In this document: positions 33,812 to 41,773 of the stretch, one piece after another
How positions within the stretch are numbered: the stretch's first letter is position 1
Layout of the letters: each line of letters opens with the position of its first letter
NCBI RefSeq assembly: GCF_016863275.1
Contig: NZ_BOOO01000053.1
Span: 1-56,693, forward strand
Direction of reading: 5' to 3'
Source of the DNA: Planotetraspora mira
GTDB lineage: Bacteria > Actinomycetota > Actinomycetes > Streptosporangiales > Streptosporangiaceae
Length of the DNA stretch: 56,693 bases
Translations under genes and position numbers: made by a program
The notes under the pieces: generated by a model
What the model was told of the DNA's origin: nothing
Database searches by the model: none
What the model saw: only the letters and a program-made list of their open reading frames with translations

Positions 33812-34195
33812 GTGCCGTCGTCGCTGATGATGCTCGTGCTGTGCTTCAAGGGCCTCTGGCCCCCCCGCCCCGGCGCCACCAACGTGTGGCGATGGCGGCG
33901 GCTGGGCGCCGACGGCCAGGTGCAGGAGTGGCAAGTGAGCTTCACAGGCACTCGGATTCAGGAGACGTGGACCGCCAACGGGGCAGTCCACCACGACGCG
34001 GGCCCTGCCCTGGGCGGCTCCTCCCTGGCGGAGTGGTTCATGACCCGCTCTCAGGAGCTACATGACGCCGGGTGGCGTGTGGTCAGCGTGGGGATCGACA
34101 TGACGGTGTCACCCCAACCGGTCGCAGGTAGCGGCCGACGACCTACCCGCCAGCCGCTCGGCGGCGCAGCTTATCCGCCCCAAATTCGGGGTTAA
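33812..34195 (+). CDS. Hypothetical protein
   Basis: A 127-residue frame from GTG 33812, four bp after the previous stop. The central part is protein-like: VWRWRRLGADGQVQEWQVSF, then ESTW-like strands and LAEWFMTRSQELHDAGWRVV SVGIDMTV, suggesting a small alpha/beta fold. The N-terminal residues and the Arg/Pro-rich tail are less convincing, and the ribosome site is poor. Function is unknown. Confidence 0.5.
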   Translation: MPSSLMMLVLCFKGLWPPRPGATNVWRWRRLGADGQVQEWQVSFTGTRIQETWTANGAVHHDAGPALGGSSLAEWFMTRSQELHDAGWRVVSVGIDMTVSPQPVAGSGRRPTRQPLGGAAYPPQIRG

Positions 34196-34368
34196 GGCGG
34201 GCGCTGTGCCTCCCGCACCGTCGAGCATGCACCGGCTTCCAGCACTACCACGGCGCGGAAGCTCGAGGTGCGGTGACCCCAGATTTCACTGATTGGAGCG
34301 GAGCACCAGCCATCTCCCTGGTGCATCTGCTCCGGGTCGCTTGTTTCCCGCACTCCGCCCGACCCAAT

Positions 34369-34386
34369 GCCCGCCGCCTGGCGGGC
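34369..34386 (+). promoter_or_regulatory. Hairpin just upstream of the TS-like gene
   Basis: GCCCGCC-GCCT-GGCGGGC is a perfect 7-bp stem with a tetraloop ending 18 nt before the GTG start and about 4 nt before the AAGGGAAC ribosome site. It could be an attenuator, a terminator of the upstream small genes or an mRNA-stability element. Confidence 0.45.
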
Positions 34387-34404
34387 CACGAAGGGAACGA
34401 CATC

Positions 34405-35346
34405 GTGACGATCTTGACCGGTGACAGCGTCACCGAGCTGTTCGCGAGCGCGGTCACCCTGACCATGCGCGGCCAGCAAGTAAGCCCGCGCGGCATGGCC
34501 ACCCGCGAGGTCCTCGACGTCCACATGGTGTTGACCCGGCCGCGGGCCCGGCTACTGCTTGCGCCACCGGCCCGGGTGCTCAACACCGCGTTCGCCGTCG
34601 CCGAGACGGTGTGGATCCTGTCCGGCTCCGACGATCAATGGATCTACGGCTTCAACGGACAATTGCGCCAGTATGCAGACGACGGTGTGCTGCGTGGCGC
34701 CTACGGCCCCCGCATGCGCCGATGGGGCGACGGCCAGGTTGATCAGCTGGCGCAAGTCCTCGCCCTCCTGAAGGCCGATCCGGACTCACGCCGGGCGCTG
34801 ATCCAGCTGTACGACCCGGCTCGTGACGCCGCAGGTCACCGCGACGTGCCATGCACACTCGGCTTCCGTTTCCACCTGCGGCAGGGCCGTCTGCACATGT
34901 CCACGACGATGCGCAGCCAGGACCTGTGGACCGGCATGCCGTACGACCTGTTCTTCACGACCACCTTGCATGAGCTGATGGCCGGGTGGTTGGGCGTCGA
35001 GCTCGGCGATTACCGTCACCATGTCGACTCCCTGCACCTGTATGAGCGCGATTTCGAGCGTGCTGAGTCGGTGACGGCGACAGAGCCGGGCGAAGAACTG
35101 CCGGAGCTGACGGTGCCGTGGGAGGGGTTCGACGCACTGCTCGCGGCCGTCCGGGCAGGCACGACGACCGGGTACCCGGGCTGGGACGCCATGGCCGAAG
35201 TGCTGAGCAGCTACCGCCTGTGGAAGACCGGGGAACGCGACACTGCTCAGGACATCGCTGATCGAGTCCGCGGGCCGCTCGGGCAAGGGCTTCGCGAGTG
35301 GTATCGGGAGCTGCGAGTGCGCAGCTGGCTGAGGGCGGCCCAATGA
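34405..35346 (+). CDS. Thymidylate-synthase-fold enzyme, predicted cytosine-nucleotide (hydroxy)methylase
   Basis: A 313-residue TS homologue. Conserved TS features are Glu67 (AETVWIL), Arg129-Arg130 (DPDSRR), catalytic Cys150 (DVPCTLGF), the phosphate/sugar motif Arg170-Ser171-x-Asp173 and His211-x-Tyr213 (LHLY). Spacing from Cys150 to Tyr213 matches E. coli TS (Cys146, Arg166, Asn177, His207, Tyr209) residue for residue. But position 181 is Asp (GMPYD) where TS has uracil-reading Asn177; known Asp enzymes at this site prefer cytosine (T4 dCMP hydroxymethylase, TS Asn-to-Asp mutants). The WDEW tryptophans of TS are also missing. GTG 34405 has AAGGGAAC upstream; GTG 34273 is an alternative. 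Coupled to the carbamoyltransferase (ATGA). Confidence 0.88.
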   Translation: MTILTGDSVTELFASAVTLTMRGQQVSPRGMATREVLDVHMVLTRPRARLLLAPPARVLNTAFAVAETVWILSGSDDQWIYGFNGQLRQYADDGVLRGAYGPRMRRWGDGQVDQLAQVLALLKADPDSRRALIQLYDPARDAAGHRDVPCTLGFRFHLRQGRLHMSTTMRSQDLWTGMPYDLFFTTTLHELMAGWLGVELGDYRHHVDSLHLYERDFERAESVTATEPGEELPELTVPWEGFDALLAAVRAGTTTGYPGWDAMAEVLSSYRLWKTGERDTAQDIADRVRGPLGQGLREWYRELRVRSWLRAAQ

Positions 35347-37082
35347 ACGCGCCGACGCCTCGCCGGCTGGCACCCGCGGTGGTACTGGGCCTGTGCTCCT
35401 ACACGCACGATTCGGCAGCTGCCCTGCTGGTTGATGGCGAACTTGTCGGGTTCGTCGAAGAGGAACGTCTGTCGCAGGTCAAGCACACCCGCACCTATCC
35501 GGCCAAGGCAGTGAACTGGCTGCTCGGCCAAGCCGGCATGACGGCTGACGATGTCAAGGTCGTCGGCTACAACTTTCACGGCCTGCGCTACCTGGCCGCC
35601 GTGCCGGGCTCGGTCAGCATGCTGTTCTCGGCCACTACCCGCGGGCGAGCGCTGCCGCGCGCGGGCTCCTTCACCAAAATCGCTGCCCGCGCCGTACGCC
35701 GTGCGGTTACCCTGCAGCGGATGTTTCCCGGCGCGCGGATTGACGCGATCGCGCATCACCGAGCCCATCAGCTGTACGCGTTCGCCGCCTCAGGCTGGGA
35801 GGACGCCGCCGTCCTGATCGTCGACAGCCTCGGTGAGACCCAGACAACTACCATCGCCGCCGCCCGGCAGCGTGCTCCCGGGCGACCACAGGTCCGCCCC
35901 GTGCACGCTCTGCATGACCCGGCCTCCCTCGGCTACGCCTACGGCGCGGTCACCGAACATCTCGGTTGGCGGCGCGGGGACGAGGAAGGCACCGTGATGG
36001 CCCTGGCCGCTCTGGGCGACCCGGCGCGCTTCCGGAACCTGTTCGAAGTCGCCATACCACTCACGCGCGATGGCTTCGCCTTGAACCCCTCCCTGTTCCT
36101 GGTCCGGGTCCTGTCCTCGGGGTACCCACGGTTATCACCGCGTTTCGCGGCCGCCACCTGCCCGCCTCGCGACTCGCATGCGCCGATCGAGCAGGTCCAT
36201 CGTGACCTGGCCGCTGCCCTGCAAGAGCGCACCGACACAGTCATGCTGCACCTTGCCCGCTTGGCTCGTGCCCGGACTCGGGCCCGGCGGTTGTGCGTGG
36301 GCGGAGGCGTGGCAACCAACTGCGTCAGCATCGGCCGCATCATCGACGCGCAGATCTTCGATGAGGTGAGCGTTCCGCCGGCACCGGGTGACGCCGGGAC
36401 CGCCATCGGCGCCGCGGCGGCCACGTATCTGGACTTGGGTGCCGGCCCGCTGTCAGGCGTCGCCGGGACCTGCTACCTGGGGCCTTCTTTCCCCGACATC
36501 GAGCGCGATCTGTCTGCATGGCCAGGCCTCACCTCACGGCCCGTCCATGGCGATGAGGCTGAGTTCCTCGCCGAGCAATTGGCGAGCGGGCGCATCGTCG
36601 GACTGTTTCGCGGCCGGGTCGAAGCCGGTCCCCGGGCCTTGGGCGCCCGCTCCATCCTGGCCTCACCGCTGGAAGCGGGCGTGGTCGATCGGCTGAACGC
36701 CACGGTCAAGTTTCGCGAGCCGTTCCGGCCGTTCGCCCCGATGGTCTCGGTAGAACGGGCGGCCGATTACTTCACCCTCGGCCAGGAGGCGCCGTTCATG
36801 TCGATGGCCTCCGGGGTGACCGAACTCGCATGGCAGCAGATCCCCTCGATCGTCCACGCGAATGGAACTGCGCGCCTGCAGACCGTCAGCAAGGAGGGCA
36901 ACCCGTTCATGCACGCGGTTCTGGAGGCTTTCGCCCGCCGTACCGGCGTCCCTGTGCTGATCAACACTTCGCTCAACGTCAAAGGCAAACCGATATGCGG
37001 CACCCCCGCAATGGCGCTGGACTGCCTGGCCTCCTCGGGGCTGGACGGACTGCTGCTGGAAGGCAGGTGGGTGAGCAAGTGA
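35343..37082 (+). CDS. NodU/TobZ-family O-carbamoyltransferase
   Basis: A 579-residue enzyme of the family that makes carbamoyl-adenylate from carbamoyl phosphate and ATP and transfers the carbamoyl group to an alcohol. The N-terminal Kae1-like domain begins VLGLCSYTHDSAAALLVDGE and has the His motif IAHHRAHQLYAF with VLIVDSLGE and LCVGGGVATNC. The C-terminal YrdC-like domain has VGLFRGRVEAGPRALGARSI, FREPFRPFAPMV, HANGTARLQTV and PVLINTSLNVKGKPI. Length is normal. It overlaps the TS-like gene (ATGA) and the next gene (GTGA). The acceptor hydroxyl is unknown; a hydroxymethyl pyrimidine or sugar is inferred from context. Confidence 0.93.
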   Translation: MNAPTPRRLAPAVVLGLCSYTHDSAAALLVDGELVGFVEEERLSQVKHTRTYPAKAVNWLLGQAGMTADDVKVVGYNFHGLRYLAAVPGSVSMLFSATTRGRALPRAGSFTKIAARAVRRAVTLQRMFPGARIDAIAHHRAHQLYAFAASGWEDAAVLIVDSLGETQTTTIAAARQRAPGRPQVRPVHALHDPASLGYAYGAVTEHLGWRRGDEEGTVMALAALGDPARFRNLFEVAIPLTRDGFALNPSLFLVRVLSSGYPRLSPRFAAATCPPRDSHAPIEQVHRDLAAALQERTDTVMLHLARLARARTRARRLCVGGGVATNCVSIGRIIDAQIFDEVSVPPAPGDAGTAIGAAAATYLDLGAGPLSGVAGTCYLGPSFPDIERDLSAWPGLTSRPVHGDEAEFLAEQLASGRIVGLFRGRVEAGPRALGARSILASPLEAGVVDRLNATVKFREPFRPFAPMVSVERAADYFTLGQEAPFMSMASGVTELAWQQIPSIVHANGTARLQTVSKEGNPFMHAVLEAFARRTGVPVLINTSLNVKGKPICGTPAMALDCLASSGLDGLLLEGRWVSK

Positions 37083-38134
37083 TCATCGGATACAGCTTCT
37101 GGGGCTTCCTCGGGCCGGGCATAACTGACACTCCCGACGGGGGACGCAGCCACCGGCGTCCCCTGATCGACGCGTTGATCGCCGATGGGCACCACGTGGT
37201 CTTCCTGCAGGCGAACCGCGATCGGCTGGAAGCCGGTGACAATATCGGCGGCCGGTACGCCTTCGACAGCGGGCTCCCCGACATCGATGTGCTGTTCCTG
37301 GAATGGCGGTGGCCAATTCCCGGCCGTAACACCACTCCATGCGGGACGCCGCTGCACACCTGTGATCTGCACCGTCAGGCCGAACTCCTCGATGTCTACA
37401 CGATCGTGCGGGATACGCCCACGGTGATCTGGGACAAGGACCGGCAGCTGCCTCCTGGCAGCGTGTGGCGGCTCCGGCCTGGGGTCGCCGTATGCGAAGC
37501 CGCCCTTGCCCTGACGCCGGGCGCGCACCGCCTGCTGTTTCCCCTCGACGACGCCGTCTTGGACCGCGCCGACCCGGCCGCGCTCGCCGTCCGACCACGG
37601 CCCATACCGCTGGTCTACGTCGGCAACCAGTACGGCCGCGATGAGGAGTTCGACCAGTTCTTCGCCCCGGCGGCCGCACGGTTCCCTCACGTTGTCGCGG
37701 GCAAATGGACCGACACCCGCCGCTGGCCTGACCTCACCTTCACCGGCCGCATTCCGTTTCCCCGGGTGAGCGAACTGTACGGCGGCGCGCTGGCCACCGT
37801 GCTGCTGCTGCCTGAGCGGTACGCGGCGGCTGGGCAGATGACCCAGCGCGTCTTCGAGGCGGTCCTGGGTGGGTGTGTCCCGGTAGCCCCGGCGACGATC
37901 CGGCAGGTCGACCGGTTCGTCCCCCCGCAGCTGATCGCCAACGACGCGGCCGACACGATCCGCATCATCCACTGGCTGCGCAGCATCAGGGGCACCCAGC
38001 GGCATGCGGACCTGCTCGCGGAGTGTCTGGCCCGCCTGGAGTTGTTCCGGCTCAGCAGCCAGCTTGAGGTGCTGCGGACGGTTCTCGCCGGCCTGTCGAG
38101 GGCCACGACAATGCGAGCCGGGAGGCGCGGATGA
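37079..38134 (+). CDS. GT-B-fold glycosyltransferase-like protein (CgeB-like)
   Basis: A 351-residue cytosolic protein. The N-terminal half starts with a Rossmann-type strand (VIIGYSFWGFLGPG) and DVLFLEWRWPIPG. The C-terminal half has a nucleotide-sugar-site-like arrangement: PLVYVGNQYGRDEEFDQFF, DLTFTGRIPFPRVSELYGGA and QMTQRVFEAVLGGCVPVAPA (the E-x-x-x-G-x-x-P pattern of GT-B enzymes). Likely transfers a sugar to the cluster product. Donor and acceptor are unknown. The GTG start overlaps the carbamoyltransferase stop by 4 nt. Confidence 0.75.
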   Translation: MIIGYSFWGFLGPGITDTPDGGRSHRRPLIDALIADGHHVVFLQANRDRLEAGDNIGGRYAFDSGLPDIDVLFLEWRWPIPGRNTTPCGTPLHTCDLHRQAELLDVYTIVRDTPTVIWDKDRQLPPGSVWRLRPGVAVCEAALALTPGAHRLLFPLDDAVLDRADPAALAVRPRPIPLVYVGNQYGRDEEFDQFFAPAAARFPHVVAGKWTDTRRWPDLTFTGRIPFPRVSELYGGALATVLLLPERYAAAGQMTQRVFEAVLGGCVPVAPATIRQVDRFVPPQLIANDAADTIRIIHWLRSIRGTQRHADLLAECLARLELFRLSSQLEVLRTVLAGLSRATTMRAGRRG

Positions 38135-38197
38135 CCTCACCGGGCAGCCGATGCAATCCGTCCTCCCGAAACGTCTCGTCAACTATCGTGGAGCGTC

Positions 38198-38716
38198 ATG
38201 CAGCAGATGAACCGGGTGGCCGTCGTCGGTTCAGGCGGCAGCGGCAAGTCGTACGTTGCCCGCGAACTCGGTCGGCTGCTCGGTGCCCCCGTCAGCCATC
38301 TGGACAGCGTCTTCTTCGACGACGAGTGGAACTCGCTGCCGCCGGAGAAGTTCGAGGCGGCGCAACGCGACCTTGTGGCCGCGCCGTGCTGGGTGATCGA
38401 CGGCAACTACAACTCCACCCTCCATGTCCGGCTCGACGCCTGCGACACCGTGGTCTTCATGGACGTGCCCACCTGGGCGGCCGTCTGGGGCATCGTCTCC
38501 CGGCAGATCCGGCATGGCGCGGGCCAGCACTCCGCCGGGGTCTACAACCGCATCAACTGGGGTGTGCTGCGGTACGTGGCAACCTATCGGCGCCGAATGC
38601 GCCCGCAGGTCCTCGCCAAGATCCACCAGTACGGTGGGCACTTGACCGTGGTGCGCTTGACCAGTCGCCGCCGTACCCGCCGCTGGCTGCAGCAGGTCAC
38701 CGCCGAGCACGGCTGA
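38198..38716 (+). CDS. P-loop kinase, adenylate-kinase/topology-modulation type
   Basis: A 172-residue P-loop protein: Walker A VAVVGSGGSGKSYVARELGR (residues 7-26), then HLDSVFFDDEW, DGNYNSTLHVRLDACDTVVF MDVP and the lid-like RRRMRPQVLAKI. These features match the small FlaR/topology-modulation kinases, which resemble nucleoside and adenylate kinases. In this setting a role in phosphorylating the modified nucleotide or sugar is plausible but not shown. ATG 38198 lies 63 bp after the previous gene. Confidence 0.82.
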   Translation: MQQMNRVAVVGSGGSGKSYVARELGRLLGAPVSHLDSVFFDDEWNSLPPEKFEAAQRDLVAAPCWVIDGNYNSTLHVRLDACDTVVFMDVPTWAAVWGIVSRQIRHGAGQHSAGVYNRINWGVLRYVATYRRRMRPQVLAKIHQYGGHLTVVRLTSRRRTRRWLQQVTAEHG

Positions 38717-38750
38717 CCCGCCCGGCCGTCCCGTCGGCGAGCATCCGGCG

Positions 38751-39596
38751 GTGGGATCGGTGACCGCCAGCAACCCGTTTCTCGACCCGGCCGCGCAGGC
38801 GCACCTGTACGGCGATGGGGCCCGCCTGGCAGCCCGGACCTCAGCGCTGCATAAGGCCAAGACCCATGGTCGGCCGGTCGCCGACGTAATCGCCGACCTG
38901 GCGATCACATTCCTGCCCTCACCGCGCCAGGCCCTGGTGGTCGACCTCGGCTGCGGACGCGGCACCAGCAGCCGCGTGCTGGCCGAGCGGGTGCGACCAC
39001 AGCGGCTCATCGCCATCGACGCCTCCGCGGCGATGCTCACCGCCGCGCGTTCCCGCCTCGAGACGAGCACCCGGGTGGTGTTCGTCCAGGCCGACTTCCA
39101 CCAACTGCCGCTGCCGGACGGATCGTGCACAGCGGTCGTAGCCGCGTTCTGCCTGTACCACGCGCAGAACCCCCGGATCGTCCTGAAGGAGATCGCCCGC
39201 ACCCTGGTGCCGGGTGGCGTTGCCGTGCTGGTCACCAAGTCCATCGACAGCTACCGAGCCCTCGATCTTCTGGTGGCCGCCGCCGGGCTCGACCCGCAGG
39301 CGCCCGAGCGATCCAGCCTGTACACGGCCGCGCACAGCGGCAACCTGGCCGAGCTGACCGCGCCGGTGCTGCGGCCCGTCCACCTGGAGCACGAGGAGCA
39401 CCGCTTTTCCTTCAGCGGCCTGGACCATGTCGCCGAATACGCGGCCACCAACCCGAAGTACCGCCTGCCGACCGGAGTGCGAGGGGATGCGGCGGCGATC
39501 GCTGCGGCGTTGCGGACCCAACTGCCCGACGAGCCCGTGCACACCACTTCGACCGTCACTTATCTGGTCGCCGCCCGCCGGGAAGGAGCACAGTGA
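38751..39596 (+). CDS. Class I SAM-dependent methyltransferase
   Basis: A 281-residue methyltransferase. Motif I is ALVVDLGCGRGTSSRVLAE (about 62-80), the SAM-ribose acidic residue is in LIAIDASAAMLTAARSRLE, motif IV is CTAVVAAFCLYHAQNPRIVL and the next strand is GGVAVLVTKS. The last third is a substrate-binding cap with HRFSFSGLDHVAEYAATNPK and a final TSTVTYLVAAR strand. Start is GTG 38751 or GTG 38760. It overlaps the next gene by 4 nt. Acceptor unknown. Confidence 0.87.
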   Translation: MGSVTASNPFLDPAAQAHLYGDGARLAARTSALHKAKTHGRPVADVIADLAITFLPSPRQALVVDLGCGRGTSSRVLAERVRPQRLIAIDASAAMLTAARSRLETSTRVVFVQADFHQLPLPDGSCTAVVAAFCLYHAQNPRIVLKEIARTLVPGGVAVLVTKSIDSYRALDLLVAAAGLDPQAPERSSLYTAAHSGNLAELTAPVLRPVHLEHEEHRFSFSGLDHVAEYAATNPKYRLPTGVRGDAAAIAAALRTQLPDEPVHTTSTVTYLVAARREGAQ

Positions 39597-40378
39597 CTGG
39601 CCCACGGGCGTTCACCAAGACCTACCCCTCCGCGCTGGCGTCTGCCCGTGCCGCCGCCCACCACGCCTGGCTGACTCGTCACGCGGGTCCGCTGCGCCAG
39701 CCCGCCATCAGGGCCGTCCGGCAGCACCTGATCGACTTCGACTTCATCGAAGGCCGCCACGCCACCGCGGAGGACCTGCCTGTGCTGGCTGCCATGCTCG
39801 CTCAGTCGCATGCCGCCGCCTGGGTGAGCGACCTGCACCGCGCCCGCCTGGACACCCCGCACCCGCTGGACGGCAGCGGCCCGCACGCCCTGGCGGACTT
39901 CCTCAGCCCCCGCCTGGCCGCCCTTCAGGGCCGCCGCCGCACCGGGCACCTCCCCCAAGCCACCGCCACAGCCGCTGAACGCCTCCTGCGGTCGGCGGCC
40001 ACCGGCTCTGCCGCCTTCTACAAGGACACCAACCCGCGCAACATCCTCATCACTGCGAGCGGGCGGCCGGTCGTGGTCGACGTCGACGACGTCACGCTGG
40101 CCCCCTTCGGCTACGACCTGGCCAAGCTCATCGTCACCCTCGCCATGACGTACGGGCTGCTTCCGACCAGCGCGGTCACCTCGGCACTGGCCGCCTACAA
40201 CGACACCCTTCGCTCCCACAGCCACCAACTGGCCGGCGTCCCGCTGGTCCAGCTGCTGGCCTACGCCGACCTGCACCACGTGTTCACCGTCCCTTACCTC
40301 GGTCGCGGCGGCTACCGCTATCCCTGGCCGCAGGTCCGTCCCGATCTCCCCCTCCCAACCCCGGAGGTCTCCTCGTGA
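39593..40378 (+). CDS. APH-fold phosphotransferase (small-molecule kinase-like)
   Basis: A 261-residue protein of the aminoglycoside-phosphotransferase/protein-kinase-like fold. The C-terminal catalytic part has FYKDTNPRNILITASGRPVV followed by VDVDDVTLAPFGYDLAKLIV, corresponding to the H/K-D-x-x-x-x-N loop and the metal-binding D in the D-x-D region. The N-terminal lobe is short (helical ATAEDLPVLAAMLAQSHAAA). It would phosphorylate a small hydroxyl compound, perhaps the cluster product or a sugar precursor, or give self-protection. GTG 39593 has GGAAGGAG upstream and overlaps the previous stop. Confidence 0.78.
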   Translation: MTGPRAFTKTYPSALASARAAAHHAWLTRHAGPLRQPAIRAVRQHLIDFDFIEGRHATAEDLPVLAAMLAQSHAAAWVSDLHRARLDTPHPLDGSGPHALADFLSPRLAALQGRRRTGHLPQATATAAERLLRSAATGSAAFYKDTNPRNILITASGRPVVVDVDDVTLAPFGYDLAKLIVTLAMTYGLLPTSAVTSALAAYNDTLRSHSHQLAGVPLVQLLAYADLHHVFTVPYLGRGGYRYPWPQVRPDLPLPTPEVSS

Positions 40379-41022
40379 TCGTCACGGAGCTGGTGTTCGT
40401 CCGACACGGCCAGGCTGTCTGCAACGCCGCCGGTGTCGTGGGCGGCCCACGCACCTGCACCGGCCTGACCGACCTCGGCCGCCAGCAGGTCCACCGGTCG
40501 GCCCGCCACCTGGCCGCTGAGCACGCCGACTCCCCGTTCGCCGCGGTGTATGCCGGGCCCCGGCTGCGCCTGCAGCAGACCGGGCAGCTCCTGGCAGCCG
40601 CGGTGGGTTTGCCACTGCGCACCGAACCGGGGCTGGACGGCCCCGTCCACGGCCAGGCCGACGGCCGACCGTGGACGGAGGTCAAGACCGCCTTCGGCGG
40701 CGGCGTGCACGTCCACCCCGACCGGCCCTGGGCGGCGGGATCCGATACCTGGAACGGCTACCTACAGCGGGCAGGGGCGTTCTTAGCTGCCCTGATCGAC
40801 CGGCATGACGGCGAGCGGGTCCTGTTCGCCGCGCATGGCGAGACCGTCCTGTCCGCCCACGCCTTGCTGCTCAGCCTCGGCCCGGGGACGGATGCCGGGT
40901 TCACCGTGGACCACGGGTCCTTGAGCCGCTGGCAACGGCACCGTAACCGCTTCGGCCGGCACCGCTGGCTGCTGGAGCGCCACAATGACACCGCCCACCT
41001 CACCCCGGCAGCGGGGTCGTGA
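40375..41022 (+). CDS. Histidine phosphatase (phosphoglycerate-mutase-like)
   Basis: A 215-residue branch-1 histidine phosphatase. The catalytic RHG motif is in LVFVRHGQAVCN, the second Arg/His region is AVYAGPRLRLQQTGQLLA, and the late His is in VLFAAHGETVLSAHALLLSL. Such enzymes remove phosphate from small substrates including nucleotides and alpha-ribazole phosphate. Between two kinase-like genes, it may dephosphorylate a pathway intermediate such as the modified nucleotide (inference). It is joined by 4-nt overlaps to both neighbours. Confidence 0.9.
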   Translation: MIVTELVFVRHGQAVCNAAGVVGGPRTCTGLTDLGRQQVHRSARHLAAEHADSPFAAVYAGPRLRLQQTGQLLAAAVGLPLRTEPGLDGPVHGQADGRPWTEVKTAFGGGVHVHPDRPWAAGSDTWNGYLQRAGAFLAALIDRHDGERVLFAAHGETVLSAHALLLSLGPGTDAGFTVDHGSLSRWQRHRNRFGRHRWLLERHNDTAHLTPAAGS

Positions 41023-41759
41023 TGGCCGCGCAACAGGACCCACGTCTGGAACTCGCCGTCCGGCACCTCGGCCCCGTCACCATCCAGCGTTATCCGAGTC
41101 TGCCGCCGCACCTGCTGCTGCTCACCGACACCAGCGGCACCGGCTACGTGGTCAAACAACACCGCGATCCCGACCGGTTCGCACAGGAGGCCCACGCCTA
41201 CACCGCCTGGATCCCGCAGCTGGGCGACCGCGCCCCGCAGCTGATCGTCATCGATCCGGCCGCCAGCTTGCTGCTACTGACTCTGCTGCCCGGACGCAGC
41301 GCCGCTATCCTGCCGCCCGGCTCAGCCGCGGAACAGCACGCCCACCGCGCCGCCGGCCTGACGTTGCGCCTGTGCTCCATCAGATCCCGACGACGGACAA
41401 CGGCACAGCCGGCGCCGTCTACCTGGGACGGCGGCTGCGCGCGTGGGCCGACCGCGCCCACACCGCAAACCTGATCAGCTCGCGGCAGCGAAACGAGCTG
41501 GAGATGTGCGCTGCCGCGCTGGATGCCACCGCCATGGAGACCGCCATCTGCCACCTGGACTACCAGCCCCGCAACTGGCTCCTCGGCGACGACGGCAGGG
41601 CGCGAATCCTCGACTTCGAACACATGAGGCTCGACGCCCGCCTAACTGCTGGACCGGTTCGCCGCCATCGAAGCCCTCACTGCTCTGGTCCGAGGCCACG
41701 AGCGCGGTGACGCCCAGCTCACCACCCACGGCCGCGCCTTGCTCACCCGCATCCTGTAA
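41019..41759 (+). pseudogene. Second APH-fold phosphotransferase, two apparent frameshifts
   Basis: The first frame from GTG 41019 gives LELAVRHLGPVTIQRYPSLP, YVVKQHRDPDRFAQEAHAYT and RAPQLIVIDPAASLLLLTLLPG (nucleotide lobe). Near 41375 the reading must shift to continue with LHQIPTTDNG, LGRRLRAWADRAHTANLISS and the catalytic loop ICHLDYQPRNWLLGDDGRAR with ILDFEH. Near 41640 it shifts again to LLDRFAAIEALTALVRGHER and a stop at 41759. All three parts belong to one kinase-like protein of about 245 residues. Two indels may be decay or sequencing errors; the neighbours are intact. Confidence 0.75.
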
Positions 41760-41773
41760 CTCCTGGAGATCGC

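Noticed and set aside
34273-34404. Longer start for the TS-like enzyme at GTG 34273
   Set aside because: No ribosome site is evident, the extra residues are unlike TS N-termini, and GTG 34405 has AAGGGAAC at the right distance; it is kept as an alternative only.
36767-38182. Minus-strand frame of 471 residues opposite the carbamoyltransferase and glycosyltransferase genes
   Set aside because: Antisense to two well-supported genes with intact motifs; no domain visible.
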